Shown one piece after another: positions 9,652-18,208 of a DNA stretch of 64,000 nt (the first letter of the stretch is position 1; the number at the start of each line of letters is the position of its first letter). The DNA is from Pseudomonas parafulva NBRC 16636 = DSM 17004. Its GTDB lineage: Bacteria > Pseudomonadota > Gammaproteobacteria > Pseudomonadales > Pseudomonadaceae. The translations under genes and the position numbers were made by a program. Location of the stretch: assembly GCF_000730645.1 (NCBI RefSeq), contig NZ_BBIU01000007.1, positions 231,824 to 295,823 of the forward strand, read 5' to 3'. The notes under the pieces were generated by a model. It ran no database searches. It was not told the origin of the DNA and saw only the letters and a list, made by a program, of their open reading frames with translations.

Positions 9652-10263
9652 ATGGCAATCGAAACTTGGCTTATCTACCTGCTGGCCAGTGCTGGGCTGG
9701 CCGTTACCCCTGGGCCAAACAGCCTGCTGGCCCTCACCCACGGCGCACTCTATGGCGCACGTCGCACCCTGTTCACCATTCTCGGCGGCGTGGTGGGGTT
9801 CGTTGCGCTGATTGCCCTGGCAATGTTCGGCATCGGTGCGCTGTTGCAGGCATATCCGTCAGCGTTGAGCGGGCTGAAATGGGCGGGCGGTGCCTACCTG
9901 GTGTGGCTGGGCATTCAGCTGTGGCGCAGCCCGGGGCTTCACCTCGCAGCAGCCGGGCATGGGGCAGTACAAGGCAATGGCAGCCTGTTTCGCCAAGGCC
10001 TGCTGTCGGCCCTGGCCAACCCCAAGGTACTCCTATTCTACGGCGCCTTCTTGCCACAGTTCATCGACCCGCAGCGCGGCCTGTCCGTGCAGTTCGCGGT
10101 GATGGCAGCCACCTTTGCCAGTGTCGAGCTTGCGGTAGAGTACCTGTTGGCCCGCTTGGCGTTTCGCATCCGGCCGTGGCTGAACCAGGGCGGCGCCGGG
10201 TTCAACCGCTGTTGCGGTGGGCTGTTCGTGGTGATTGGTTTACTGCTGCCGCTTGGCGCCTAG
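9652..10263 (+). CDS. LysE/RhtB-family amino-acid exporter
   Basis: Inner-membrane protein of 203 residues with six hydrophobic segments. It starts with the family pattern IYLLASAGLAVTPGPNSLLAL (conserved TPGPN) and has GxxxxRQGLLSALANPKVLLFYGAFLPQF in the middle, both diagnostic of LysE/RhtB exporters. Substrates are usually amino acids such as homoserine, threonine or lysine; the specific one is not readable. It is transcribed divergently from the GlxA-type regulator, with about 100 bases between them. Confidence 0.92.
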   Translation: MAIETWLIYLLASAGLAVTPGPNSLLALTHGALYGARRTLFTILGGVVGFVALIALAMFGIGALLQAYPSALSGLKWAGGAYLVWLGIQLWRSPGLHLAAAGHGAVQGNGSLFRQGLLSALANPKVLLFYGAFLPQFIDPQRGLSVQFAVMAATFASVELAVEYLLARLAFRIRPWLNQGGAGFNRCCGGLFVVIGLLLPLGA

Positions 10264-10413
10264 CTATCAACGGGTTCTACGAAAGTCTACACCTGGATTC
10301 AATAACGTTTTTAGCCGCAAGTTCACTTGTATTTGCGAGCCATTTGCCGATATTTGGCAGCATTTTATAAGTTCCAGGCCTGCGACAATCAGCCTCAGAA
10401 TATTTTGTACCAA

Positions 10414-10429
10414 CTTGTTAATTAGCAAG
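10414..10429. promoter_or_regulatory. Near-perfect 16-bp palindrome upstream of the PQQ dehydrogenase gene
   Basis: CTTGTTAATTAGCAAG matches its own reverse complement at 14 of 16 positions and lies 46 bases before the dehydrogenase ATG, in a 211-base AT-rich gap. Its size and symmetry suit a dimeric repressor or activator. No regulator gene is adjacent, so the binding protein is unknown. Confidence 0.5.
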
Positions 10430-10474
10430 CTAAGCGTTTAAACTCAGCGCATTCCACCTGCTGAGATCCCTGGC

Positions 10475-12892
10475 ATGACACACACTCCGCGCACTTCTGG
10501 CGCCTCAACCTTCGTCCTGGGCGGGCTGGGCATCATCATTGCCCTGCTTGGCCTTCTGCTGGCCGCCGGCGGCTTCAAGCTCGCCGGCCTGGGCGGTTCC
10601 TGGTACTTCCTGATCGGCGGCCTGGCCATGGCCCTGGCCGGCATCCTCATCGCACGGCGCAAGCGGGCCGGGGCCTGGCTGTATGCCGTGTTCCTGCTGG
10701 GGACCGTGCTGTGGGCCGTGGCGGACGCCGGCCTGGTGTTCTGGCCGCTGTTCTCGCGCCTGTTCATGTTCGGCGCCATCGGCGCGGTCGTCGCCCTTGC
10801 CTACCCGATGCTGGCACGGGCCAGCGGTGCCAGCGCAGGGCGCAGCGCCTACGGCGTGGCGGCGGCCATGGGTGTAGTGCTGGCGATTGCCGCCGGTAAC
10901 ATGTTCGTCGCCCACCCCAGCGTTGCGCCCACTGGCAACGGCCCTGGCCTGACCCCGGTGGAGCCCGGCACCGCACAGAAAGACTGGGCCCACTATGGCA
11001 ATACCGAAGGTGGCAGCCGCTTCGCAGCGCTGGACCAGATCCGCCGTGACAACGTCGACAAACTGAAGGTGGCGTGGACCTACCACACCGGCGACGTGGC
11101 CATCAGTGACGGCAACGGTGCCGAAGACCAGCTCACCCCGTTGCAGATTGGCAACAAGGTGTTCATCTGCACCCCACACAATAACCTGATCGCGCTGGAT
11201 GCCGACACCGGCAAGGAGCTGTGGAAGAACGCCATCAACGCCCAGTCCAAGGTCTGGCAGCGCTGCCGTGGCATGGCTTACTTCGACGCCACCACGGCCG
11301 TGGCCCAGCCGACCCAGCCCAACAGCACCCCGGTCAGCGTCGCCAGCGTGCCTGCGGGTGCCAACTGCCAGCGCCGCCTGCTCACCAATACCATCGACGG
11401 CCGCCTGATTGCCGTGGATGCCGACAACGGTGAGTTCTGCCAGGGCTTTGGCAACAATGGCCAAGTCGACCTCAAGGCTGGCCTGGGCGATGTACCGGAC
11501 TCCTACTACCAGCTGTCCTCGGCGCCGCTGATGGCCGGCACCACGGTGGTGGTTGGCGGGCGTGTTGCCGACAACGTACAGACCGACATGCCAGGCGGTG
11601 TGATCCGTGGCTTCGACGTGTATACCGGGGCCATGCGCTGGGCGTTCGACCCGGGCAACCCGCAAGACCGTCAGGCGCCACAGGGTGACAACACCTACGT
11701 GCGCAGCACCCCCAACAGCTGGGCGCCGATGTCCTACGACCCGGCGATGAACACCGTGTTCCTGCCCATGGGGTCGTCCTCCACCGACATCTACGGTGTG
11801 GAGCGCAACAAGCTGGACCACACTTATGGCGCTTCGGTCCTGGCCCTGGACGCGACTACCGGCAACCAGAAGTGGGTCTACCAGACTGTCCACAACGACC
11901 TGTGGGACTTCGACCTGCCGATGCAGCCAAGCCTGATCGACTTCACCAAGGACGACGGCCAGTCGGTGCCTGCGGTTGTGATCGGCACCAAGGCTGGGCA
12001 GATCTACGTGCTGGACCGCGCCACCGGCAAGCCGCTGACCCAGGTCGACGAAGTACCGGTCAAGCCGAGCAACATCCCCAACGAGCCTTACTCGCCAACC
12101 CAGCCTAAATCGGTGGGCATGCCGCAGATCGGTGCGCAGACCCTGACCGAGTCGGACATGTGGGGGGCTACCCCGTACGATCAGCTGCTGTGCCGCATCG
12201 ACTTCAAGAAAATGCGCTACGACGGCCTGTACACCGCGCCAGGCACGGACCTGTCGCTGAGCTTCCCCGGTTCGCTGGGCGGCATGAACTGGGGCAGTAT
12301 TTCCACCGACCCGGTGCATGGTTTCATCTTCGTCAACGACATGCGCCTGGGCCTGTGGATCCAGATGATCCCGTCGCAGAACCAGGGCAAGGCAGCTTCC
12401 GGTGGCGAGTCGTTGAACACCGGCATGGGCGCGGTACCGCTCAAAGGCACGCCGTATGCGGTGAACAAGAACCGCTTCCTGTCGGTGGCCGGCATTCCGT
12501 GCCAGGCTCCCCCGTTCGGCACCCTCACCGCCATCGACATGAAAACCCGCCAGGTGGCCTGGCAGGTTCCGGTTGGCACCGTGGAAGACACCGGCCCACT
12601 GGGCATCCGCATGCACCTGCCCATCAAGATCGGCCTGCCGACACTCGGTGGCACCCTGTCGACCCAAGGCGGGCTGGTATTCATTGCCGGCACCCAGGAC
12701 TTCTACCTGCGCGCCTATGACAGCAGTAACGGTAACGAGATCTGGAAAGCACGCCTGCCGGTGGGTAGCCAGGGTGGCCCGATGACCTATGTGTCGCCCA
12801 AGACCGGCAAGCAGTACGTGGTGATCACCGCCGGCGGCGCACGCCAGTCGACTGACCGGGGCGACTATGTGATCGCTTACGCCCTGCCTTGA
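10475..12892 (+). CDS. quiA: Membrane-bound PQQ-dependent dehydrogenase (quinate/glucose dehydrogenase family)
   Basis: A quinoprotein of 805 residues. The N-terminal about 140 residues form four to five membrane helices that anchor the enzyme and pass electrons to ubiquinone. The rest is an eight-bladed PQQ propeller facing the periplasm, starting at DWAHYGNTEGGSRFAALDQI and containing the W-motif repeats (for example TGNQKWVYQTVHNDLWDFDLPMQPSL and GGTLSTQGGLVFIAGTQDFYLRAYD). Glucose and quinate/shikimate dehydrogenases share this layout. I favour quinate dehydrogenase because the position matches the gene annotated as quiA in P. putida KT2440 as I remember it, where the glucose enzyme lies elsewhere. 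An OprB-type porin follows 167 bases downstream, which suits uptake of the substrate or product. Reaction: quinate to 3-dehydroquinate with reduction of quinone (inferred). Confidence 0.85.
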   Translation: MTHTPRTSGASTFVLGGLGIIIALLGLLLAAGGFKLAGLGGSWYFLIGGLAMALAGILIARRKRAGAWLYAVFLLGTVLWAVADAGLVFWPLFSRLFMFGAIGAVVALAYPMLARASGASAGRSAYGVAAAMGVVLAIAAGNMFVAHPSVAPTGNGPGLTPVEPGTAQKDWAHYGNTEGGSRFAALDQIRRDNVDKLKVAWTYHTGDVAISDGNGAEDQLTPLQIGNKVFICTPHNNLIALDADTGKELWKNAINAQSKVWQRCRGMAYFDATTAVAQPTQPNSTPVSVASVPAGANCQRRLLTNTIDGRLIAVDADNGEFCQGFGNNGQVDLKAGLGDVPDSYYQLSSAPLMAGTTVVVGGRVADNVQTDMPGGVIRGFDVYTGAMRWAFDPGNPQDRQAPQGDNTYVRSTPNSWAPMSYDPAMNTVFLPMGSSSTDIYGVERNKLDHTYGASVLALDATTGNQKWVYQTVHNDLWDFDLPMQPSLIDFTKDDGQSVPAVVIGTKAGQIYVLDRATGKPLTQVDEVPVKPSNIPNEPYSPTQPKSVGMPQIGAQTLTESDMWGATPYDQLLCRIDFKKMRYDGLYTAPGTDLSLSFPGSLGGMNWGSISTDPVHGFIFVNDMRLGLWIQMIPSQNQGKAASGGESLNTGMGAVPLKGTPYAVNKNRFLSVAGIPCQAPPFGTLTAIDMKTRQVAWQVPVGTVEDTGPLGIRMHLPIKIGLPTLGGTLSTQGGLVFIAGTQDFYLRAYDSSNGNEIWKARLPVGSQGGPMTYVSPKTGKQYVVITAGGARQSTDRGDYVIAYALP

Positions 12893-12909
12893 GACCGTGT
12901 CGCCCTTGG

Positions 12910-13003
12910 CGCGGGTGAGCCTGCTCCTACAAGGAGCAGGCGCACCCAACCCCACAGCCGGCCCGGTGCGCCGGCTTGTGCAGGCGGGTGTGCTACCCGC
13001 CTG
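12910..13003. repeat. REP-like region with two strong hairpins
   Basis: CCTGCTCCT (12920-12928) and AGGAGCAGG (12932-12940) form a perfect nine-base stem with an ACA loop, embedded in a GCGGGTGAGCCTGCTCCTACAAGG context that resembles the Pseudomonas putida REP element. A second perfect stem, CAGGCGGG (12981-12988) with CCCGCCTG (12996-13003), follows. The region separates the dehydrogenase and porin genes and may attenuate transcription or protect the upstream mRNA end. Confidence 0.6.
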
Positions 13004-13059
13004 TGTGAGGGCGGTTTTACCCGCCAAGAGGCCCCGAAAGACTCCCCGAGACCCCCGCA

Positions 13060-14328
13060 ATGCTATCCGCAACCCGCATGACTCCTGCTTTGCTGCTGGC
13101 CCTGGCCAGCACCCCTGCCCTCGCCGACGGCGACCTGATGACCCGCAGCACGCTGACAGGCGACTGGGGCGGCCTGCGCCATCAGCTTGAGGCAGACGGC
13201 ATCCGCTTCACCGCCGACTACAGCGGTGAAACCGCCTACAACGCTCACGGCGGCCTGCACCGCTCGGCGCGTTACTCGCAAAACGTCAAACTGGGCGTCC
13301 AGTTTGACCTGTCCAAGCTGTATGGCCTGGACAATGGCGGTAAGGTGCAGCTGACCATCAACGATCGCCGGGGCAACAGCGCCTCCGAAGACCTGGTAGG
13401 CAACCGACTGCCGATTCAGGAAAACTACGGCGGCCTCTACACCCGCCTGACCGAACTGAGCTACGAGCGCACCCTGTTTACCCCGGCGCTGAACGTGAAG
13501 CTCGGCTACATGGCCATGGGCAACGACCTGGGCGGCCTGGACAGTGGCATTTTGTGCAACTTCATGAATGCCGGTTTCTGCGGCCACCCGCTGAACATGT
13601 CCGGTGGCAGCGGCTGGACCAACTACCCCAACGCCCGCCTTGGCGTGCGCGTGAAGTATGACCTGTCGCCCGCCTGGCAACTGCGGGTTGCCGCCTTCAA
13701 CGTCGACCCGGAAAGCAACGGCAATTCCAGCCGGGCCTGGCACCTGGGGCCCAAGCACACTACTGGCACCGTGGTGCCGGTTGAGCTGGTCTACAAGCTT
13801 CAGGGCGAGCTGCCCGGCGAGTACAAGCTGGGTTACTACTACGACAGCTCCGACGCCAAGCGTATCGGCAGCGACAAGCAGGTGGCGGGCCGCGGCGGCC
13901 ACTACCTGCTGATTGACCAGGCCGTGTGGAACGACCCTGGCCTGCCAGGGCGCAGCCTGCATGCTTTTGGCCAGTACTCGGCGTCCAGCAAGGCGGCTTC
14001 GCCTTTCACCAAGTGGTATGGCGCAGGCGTGGTGTTGTATCAACCGTTCCAGGGGCGGCCGCGGGATACCGTGGCCCTGGGCTACGGCCGTGCGGTGCCC
14101 AACCCACGCAGCCGGGACGTCCAGCAAGCGGCTGCCTTCGATGCCGGGCGCCCCTACCCGGACATCGACAGCGCCGAGCAGTTGATCGAACTGAGTTACG
14201 GCTACCAGGCCACACCGTGGCTGAACCTGCGGCCGGATGTGCAGTACATCATCGAGCCAGGCGCGTTCTCTGGCAAAGCCATCGACAACGCCCTGGTGGT
14301 CGGGCTGCAGGTCAAGGCCAGCTTCTGA
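13060..14328 (+). CDS. OprB-type carbohydrate porin
   Basis: An outer-membrane channel of 422 residues. A signal peptide (MLSATRMTPALLLALASTPALA) is followed by the family opening LTGDWGGLRHQLEADGI. The rest shows alternating beta-strand composition with aromatic girdles, motifs such as FTADYSGETAYNAHGG and a C-terminal strand that ends in Phe (VGLQVKASF), the signal for outer-membrane assembly. OprB porins favour sugars and polyols. Placement behind the PQQ dehydrogenase suggests it admits that enzyme's substrate. Its last 17 bases overlap the end of the convergent M20 deacylase gene. Confidence 0.92.
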   Translation: MLSATRMTPALLLALASTPALADGDLMTRSTLTGDWGGLRHQLEADGIRFTADYSGETAYNAHGGLHRSARYSQNVKLGVQFDLSKLYGLDNGGKVQLTINDRRGNSASEDLVGNRLPIQENYGGLYTRLTELSYERTLFTPALNVKLGYMAMGNDLGGLDSGILCNFMNAGFCGHPLNMSGGSGWTNYPNARLGVRVKYDLSPAWQLRVAAFNVDPESNGNSSRAWHLGPKHTTGTVVPVELVYKLQGELPGEYKLGYYYDSSDAKRIGSDKQVAGRGGHYLLIDQAVWNDPGLPGRSLHAFGQYSASSKAASPFTKWYGAGVVLYQPFQGRPRDTVALGYGRAVPNPRSRDVQQAAAFDAGRPYPDIDSAEQLIELSYGYQATPWLNLRPDVQYIIEPGAFSGKAIDNALVVGLQVKASF

Positions 14329-15490
14329 CAGGCATCTGGCGCAGGTAGGCCACCAGCCTGGCCAACATCGCGTCACACGCCCGCAACTGCTCGACGCTGA
14401 CGAACTCGTCGGGCTTGTGGCCCTGGTCCATGCTACCAGGGCCACACACCACGGTCGGGATACCGGCCTGGTCGAACAGCCCTCCTTCCGTGCCAAACGC
14501 CACCGTACCGAAAGCCTCCGAGCCACTGAGCAACGCCAGCAACTGCGCCGCCTCGCTGTCTGCCGGGGTCGCCAGCCCAGGGTAGGCACTCAAGGGTTGC
14601 AAGCGGATAGCGCTCTCGCGGTTGACCTTGCGCATCCGTGGCAGCAACTCGGCGTCGGCATACTGCTGCAACTCGCTGGCTACCGTGGCGGCATCGAAGC
14701 CTGGCAAGGCCCGCACTTCGAAATCGAACTCGCAATGCGCCGGCACGATATTGAGCGCCGTGCCCCCTTTGATCACGCCGGTCTGCACCGTGGAGAACGG
14801 CGGGTCGAAACGGCAGTCATGCCGTTCGGGGCTGGCCAGCGCCTCACCCAGGTCACCCAGTTTGCCAATCAGCTTGGCCGCATATTCGATGGCATTGACC
14901 CCGTACGGAGCGTACGCCGAGTGGCAGGCTGCACCCTGCACCTGGCAGCGCACGGCCAGCTTACCCTTGTGCCCAAGCACCGGCTTGAGTTCGGTAGGCT
15001 CGCCGATCAGGCAGAGCCGGGGCTTGAGCGGGCGCTGTTCAAGGGCGGCCAGCATGGAGCGCACCCCCAGGCAGCCCACCTCTTCGTCATAGGAAAACGC
15101 CAGGTGCACAGGCATGCGCAGCGGCTCGGCCAGCAATGCCGGGACTGCCGCCAGCACCGAGGCGATGAAGCCTTTCATGTCGGCGGTGCCCCGCCCATAA
15201 AGCCGGCCGTCGTGCTCGCTGAGCGCGAACGGTGCCACCGTCCAGGCCTGGCCATCGACCGGCACCACGTCGGTATGCCCCGACAGCACGATACCCGCGA
15301 CGTCTGTGGGGCCGATGGTGGCGAACAGGTTAGCCTTGGTGCCCTCTGTGTTGAGGAACAGCTCACTGGCAACGCCCAGGCTGGCCAGGTAGTCGCGCAC
15401 GAAGCCAATCAGGTCCAGGTTGGAGTCGCGGCTGACCGTGGCAAAGCCCACCAACCGGGCCAACAGCGCGCGGCTGGCGAACTCACTCAT
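14312..15490 (-). CDS. argE: M20-family deacylase, acetylornithine deacetylase (ArgE-like)
   Basis: A cytoplasmic dizinc hydrolase of 392 residues. Motifs: LSGHTDVVPVDG with the metal-binding His and the Asp two residues on, RGTADMKGFIA with the bridging metal Asp, YDEEVGCLGVR with the catalytic Glu pair, and a GxxxxxDQGHKPDEFV C-terminal metal site. The length and motifs suit ArgE. However, Pseudomonas makes arginine through ArgJ transacetylation, and the gene overlaps by eight bases the next upstream gene of its operon (DUF1028), so a catabolic amide hydrolase is as likely as arginine synthesis. See the finding on this four-gene module. Confidence 0.85.
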   Translation of the reverse strand: MSEFASRALLARLVGFATVSRDSNLDLIGFVRDYLASLGVASELFLNTEGTKANLFATIGPTDVAGIVLSGHTDVVPVDGQAWTVAPFALSEHDGRLYGRGTADMKGFIASVLAAVPALLAEPLRMPVHLAFSYDEEVGCLGVRSMLAALEQRPLKPRLCLIGEPTELKPVLGHKGKLAVRCQVQGAACHSAYAPYGVNAIEYAAKLIGKLGDLGEALASPERHDCRFDPPFSTVQTGVIKGGTALNIVPAHCEFDFEVRALPGFDAATVASELQQYADAELLPRMRKVNRESAIRLQPLSAYPGLATPADSEAAQLLALLSGSEAFGTVAFGTEGGLFDQAGIPTVVCGPGSMDQGHKPDEFVSVEQLRACDAMLARLVAYLRQMPVRSWP

Positions 15491-16160
15491 CGCCCGCCAC
15501 CCCGTAGCTGGGGGCTGCGGTCGGGTCCAGGGCGCGGGTCACATAGTCTTGCATCTGCGGGCGATAGGCCTGCCACAAGCCCTGCAGGGCGCCGATGGGG
15601 TCGTTGTCGGCCCAGTCTACCCGCAGGTCCACCAGCGGCCAGGTCAGCTCGCCGGCAACCTTGAGCGCGGCAGAATGGACCGGCCCGGCTTCACCGCCTG
15701 CCGCCATCGCCGCGTGCATGGCGGCCAGCAGGCGGTCAGCCAGGTGCCCGCTGGCCTGCTCGAATGCCTGCACCATGGCCTCTATCACGGCGGCCGAGGC
15801 CAACAGGTTACCGGCTGCCGCGCACTGCTCCCCGGCCACGGCATGATGGGTGCCAAGGGCTTCACGCCCGGTGAACAGCGCCACCTGGCCGTGGCTGTCG
15901 ATCACCGTCACCTGGCGATACTCACTCCAGCCATTGGCGCTCAGCACCTGGTCCAGGGCGGTGGCCGGGGGCAATTGCCCGCGCTCAAGGGCGTCGAGAA
16001 TCTGCGGCCCGAGGGCCGGCAAGGTGACGTTCTGCGTAGCAACCGCGCCTACCCCAGCCCTGACCCAGGGGCAGCGGGCACCGACCGCGATGCTGGAAGA
16101 ACTGATGGCGATACCGACCTGGCCGGTTTCCTGGCAGCGCCCGATGATGGAGAAGGTCAT
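15483..16160 (-). CDS. DUF1028 (Ntn-hydrolase-like) protein
   Basis: 225 residues covering a complete DUF1028 domain. The opening MTFSIIGRCQETGQVGIAISSSSIAVG, then RAGVGAVATQN and FTGREALGTHHAVAGEQCAAAGNLL, are typical of this family, which has an Ntn-hydrolase-type fold but no proven reaction. It is the first gene of a minus-strand pair with the M20 deacylase (8-base overlap, so coupled). It is divergent from a flavin monooxygenase and a RidA protein. DUF1028 genes often occur with M20 peptidases and RidA in proteobacteria (from memory), which supports a joint role in degrading an amide- or imine-containing compound. Confidence 0.85.
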   Translation of the reverse strand: MTFSIIGRCQETGQVGIAISSSSIAVGARCPWVRAGVGAVATQNVTLPALGPQILDALERGQLPPATALDQVLSANGWSEYRQVTVIDSHGQVALFTGREALGTHHAVAGEQCAAAGNLLASAAVIEAMVQAFEQASGHLADRLLAAMHAAMAAGGEAGPVHSAALKVAGELTWPLVDLRVDWADNDPIGALQGLWQAYRPQMQDYVTRALDPTAAPSYGVAGDE

Positions 16161-16459
16161 GGCATGGATCCTGTTGTGCTATGCGGTTGGAAGGCATTCT
16201 GCGAGCAAGCCCGAGGCCCAGGAAACCACCTTTTTCCGAGGCCTTGAGCAACAAAAAACTAACCCTTCGCCCCCCGCTGGCACGCCCGAACGGCCACCAT
16301 GCACGGTGCACCCCCGGCCCGCCGGGGCCTTCGCCAATTTATCGGCAAGCACCAGCTAAATACTATTTTCGCCATTGTCCGGGCATCCCTAGTCTGGCCC
16401 CAGGTAAACGGCGGTCTTCCAACCGACCTCACAAAAACCGCCTGAACAAGGGCTCGGAC
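16161..16459. other. Divergent intergenic region between the DUF1028 and monooxygenase genes
   Basis: 299 bases without a gene. It must hold the promoters of both arms of the module. It is moderately AT-rich around 16340-16375. I see a short GTGCAC-centred palindrome near 16300, but no confident operator or sigma-54 element. No regulator gene lies nearby. Confidence 0.4.
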
Positions 16460-17779
16460 ATGACACTGAACAACCTCGAAATCGACACCCTCGTCGTCGG
16501 CGCCGGCCAGGCCGGTGTGGCCATGAGCGAACACCTGAGCAAGCTGGGCGTGCCGCACTTGGTACTGGAACGCAACCGCATTGCCGAAGCCTGGCGCACC
16601 GGCCGCTGGGATTCGCTGGTGGCCAACGGCCCGGTATGGCACGACCGCTTCCCGGGCCTGGCGTTCGACATGGACGCTGATGCCTTTGCCGGCAAGGACC
16701 AGGTAGCCGACTACTTCGAACACTACGTACGCAAGTACAACCTGCCGGTGCGCACCGGCATCGAGGTGCGCAAGGTAGTGCGCAACAGCGACCGCCCCGG
16801 CTTCACCATCGAAACCAACGAGGGCGTGATCCGCGCCAACCGGGTGGTGGCTGCCACCGGGCCGTTCCAGAAGCCTGTGATCCCGGCCATCGCCCCCAAG
16901 GACACCAACCTGCATCAGATCCACTCGGCCGCCTACTTCAACCCGCAGCAACTGCCTGAAGGTGCCGTGCTGGTGGTGGGCGCCGGGTCGTCCGGGGTGC
17001 AGATTGCCGAAGAACTGATGCGCGCCGGGCGCCAGGTGTACCTGTCGGTGGGGGCCCATGACCGCCCACCGCGCGCCTACCGCAACCGCGACTTCTGCTG
17101 GTGGCTGGGGGTGCTGGGCGAATGGGATGCCGAAATCGCCAAGCCTGGGCGCGAACACGTCACCATCGCGGTAAGTGGTGCCCGTGGCGGCCATACCGTC
17201 GATTTTCGCGCCCTTGCCCACCAGGGCATGACCCTGGTCGGCCTGACCCAGTCGTTCAGCGATGGCGTAGCGCACTTCCAGGACAACCTGGTAGAAAACA
17301 TCAACCGCGGCGACGAGAATTACCTGGCCCTGCTCGACGCTGCCGATGCCTATGTAGCGCGCAACGGCCTGGACCTGCCCGAAGAGCCCGACGCCCGCAA
17401 ACGCCTGCCCGACCCGGCCTGCATGCGCACCCCGCTGCGCCAACTGGACCTGGCCGAGGCCGGTGTGGCCACCATTATCTGGGCGACCGGCTACGGCGTG
17501 GACTTCAGCTGGCTGCAGGTGGACACCTTCGATGCCAACGGCAAGCCCCAGCACCAGCGCGGTGTCGCCCGCGAGCCCGGCGTGTACTTCCTCGGCCTGC
17601 CCTGGTTGTCGCGCCGTGGCTCCTCGTTCATCTGGGGCGTATGGCACGACGCCAAGCACGTCGCTGGCCACATCGCCACCCAGCGCACCTACCTGGCCTA
17701 CCGCGACCGCGAGCAGCGCGCCGCTGATGACCAGCCACACCCCAAGCTCAGCACCGTCAGCACCCTAGGAGCCCACTGA
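16460..17779 (+). CDS. Flavin-containing monooxygenase-like NAD(P)/FAD oxidoreductase
   Basis: 439 residues from the ATG at 16460; the longer open frame to 16181 lacks coding character. An N-terminal Rossmann site DTLVVGAGQAGVAMSEHL binds FAD, with an acidic end of strand two in VLERN. A second GxGxxG, VLVVGAGSSGVQIAEEL (about residues 171-187), binds NAD(P)H. Between them lies the RANRVVAATGPFQKP region, and ATGYGVDFSW near residue 345 is the usual C-terminal ATG motif. This resembles CzcO/FMO-type and indole-acetate YUCCA-like oxygenases acting on N- or S-containing substrates. The stop overlaps the next start (TGATG), so it is coupled to the RidA gene. Confidence 0.87.
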   Translation: MTLNNLEIDTLVVGAGQAGVAMSEHLSKLGVPHLVLERNRIAEAWRTGRWDSLVANGPVWHDRFPGLAFDMDADAFAGKDQVADYFEHYVRKYNLPVRTGIEVRKVVRNSDRPGFTIETNEGVIRANRVVAATGPFQKPVIPAIAPKDTNLHQIHSAAYFNPQQLPEGAVLVVGAGSSGVQIAEELMRAGRQVYLSVGAHDRPPRAYRNRDFCWWLGVLGEWDAEIAKPGREHVTIAVSGARGGHTVDFRALAHQGMTLVGLTQSFSDGVAHFQDNLVENINRGDENYLALLDAADAYVARNGLDLPEEPDARKRLPDPACMRTPLRQLDLAEAGVATIIWATGYGVDFSWLQVDTFDANGKPQHQRGVAREPGVYFLGLPWLSRRGSSFIWGVWHDAKHVAGHIATQRTYLAYRDREQRAADDQPHPKLSTVSTLGAH

Positions 17780-18195
17780 TGCCTACCCACACCCGCATCC
17801 GCATGTTCAACACCAAGGTCACCTACCCCAACCAGACCCTGGACAACGACCTGTGCCAGGCGGTGCGCGCCGGCAACACGGTCTATGTTCGCGGCCAGGT
17901 AGGCACCGACTTCGAAGGTAACCTGGTAGGCCTGGGCGACCCCCGGGCGCAGGCCGAGCAAGCCATGAAGAACGTCAAGCAATTGCTGGAAGAAGCCGGT
18001 TCCGACCTGTCGCACATCGTCAAGACCACCACCTACATCACCGACCCGCGTTTCCGCGAGCCGGTGTACAGGGAAGTGGGCAAATGGCTGAAGGGGGTGT
18101 TCCCCATCTCTACCGGCCTGGTGGTTGCCGGGCTTGCCCAGGCCGAGTGGCTGATGGAGATCGACGTGATCGCCGTCATTCCCGACCCGGCATAG
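17779..18195 (+). CDS. RidA/YjgF-family protein (enamine/imine deaminase)
   Basis: 138 residues with the complete RidA fold: GNTVYVRGQVGTDFEGNLVG, QAEQAMKNVKQLLEEAGSDLSHIVKTTTYITD and the C-terminal AEWLMEIDVIAVI. RidA proteins hydrolyse reactive enamines/imines to ketones and ammonia. The canonical catalytic Arg around residue 105 of archetypal RidA is not in its usual VARxxLP context here (ISTGLVVAGLAQAEW), so this belongs to a divergent subfamily and may act on a specific intermediate. Its start overlaps the stop of the monooxygenase gene by one base, which suggests it processes that enzyme's product. Confidence 0.88.
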   Translation: MPTHTRIRMFNTKVTYPNQTLDNDLCQAVRAGNTVYVRGQVGTDFEGNLVGLGDPRAQAEQAMKNVKQLLEEAGSDLSHIVKTTTYITDPRFREPVYREVGKWLKGVFPISTGLVVAGLAQAEWLMEIDVIAVIPDPA

Positions 18196-18208
18196 CAGCC
18201 GCCGGGGC

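Noticed and set aside
10505..13072. Longest minus-strand frame (855 codons) opposite the PQQ dehydrogenase gene.
   Set aside because: Shadow of codon bias; the plus-strand protein has all quinoprotein motifs and the minus-strand product has none.
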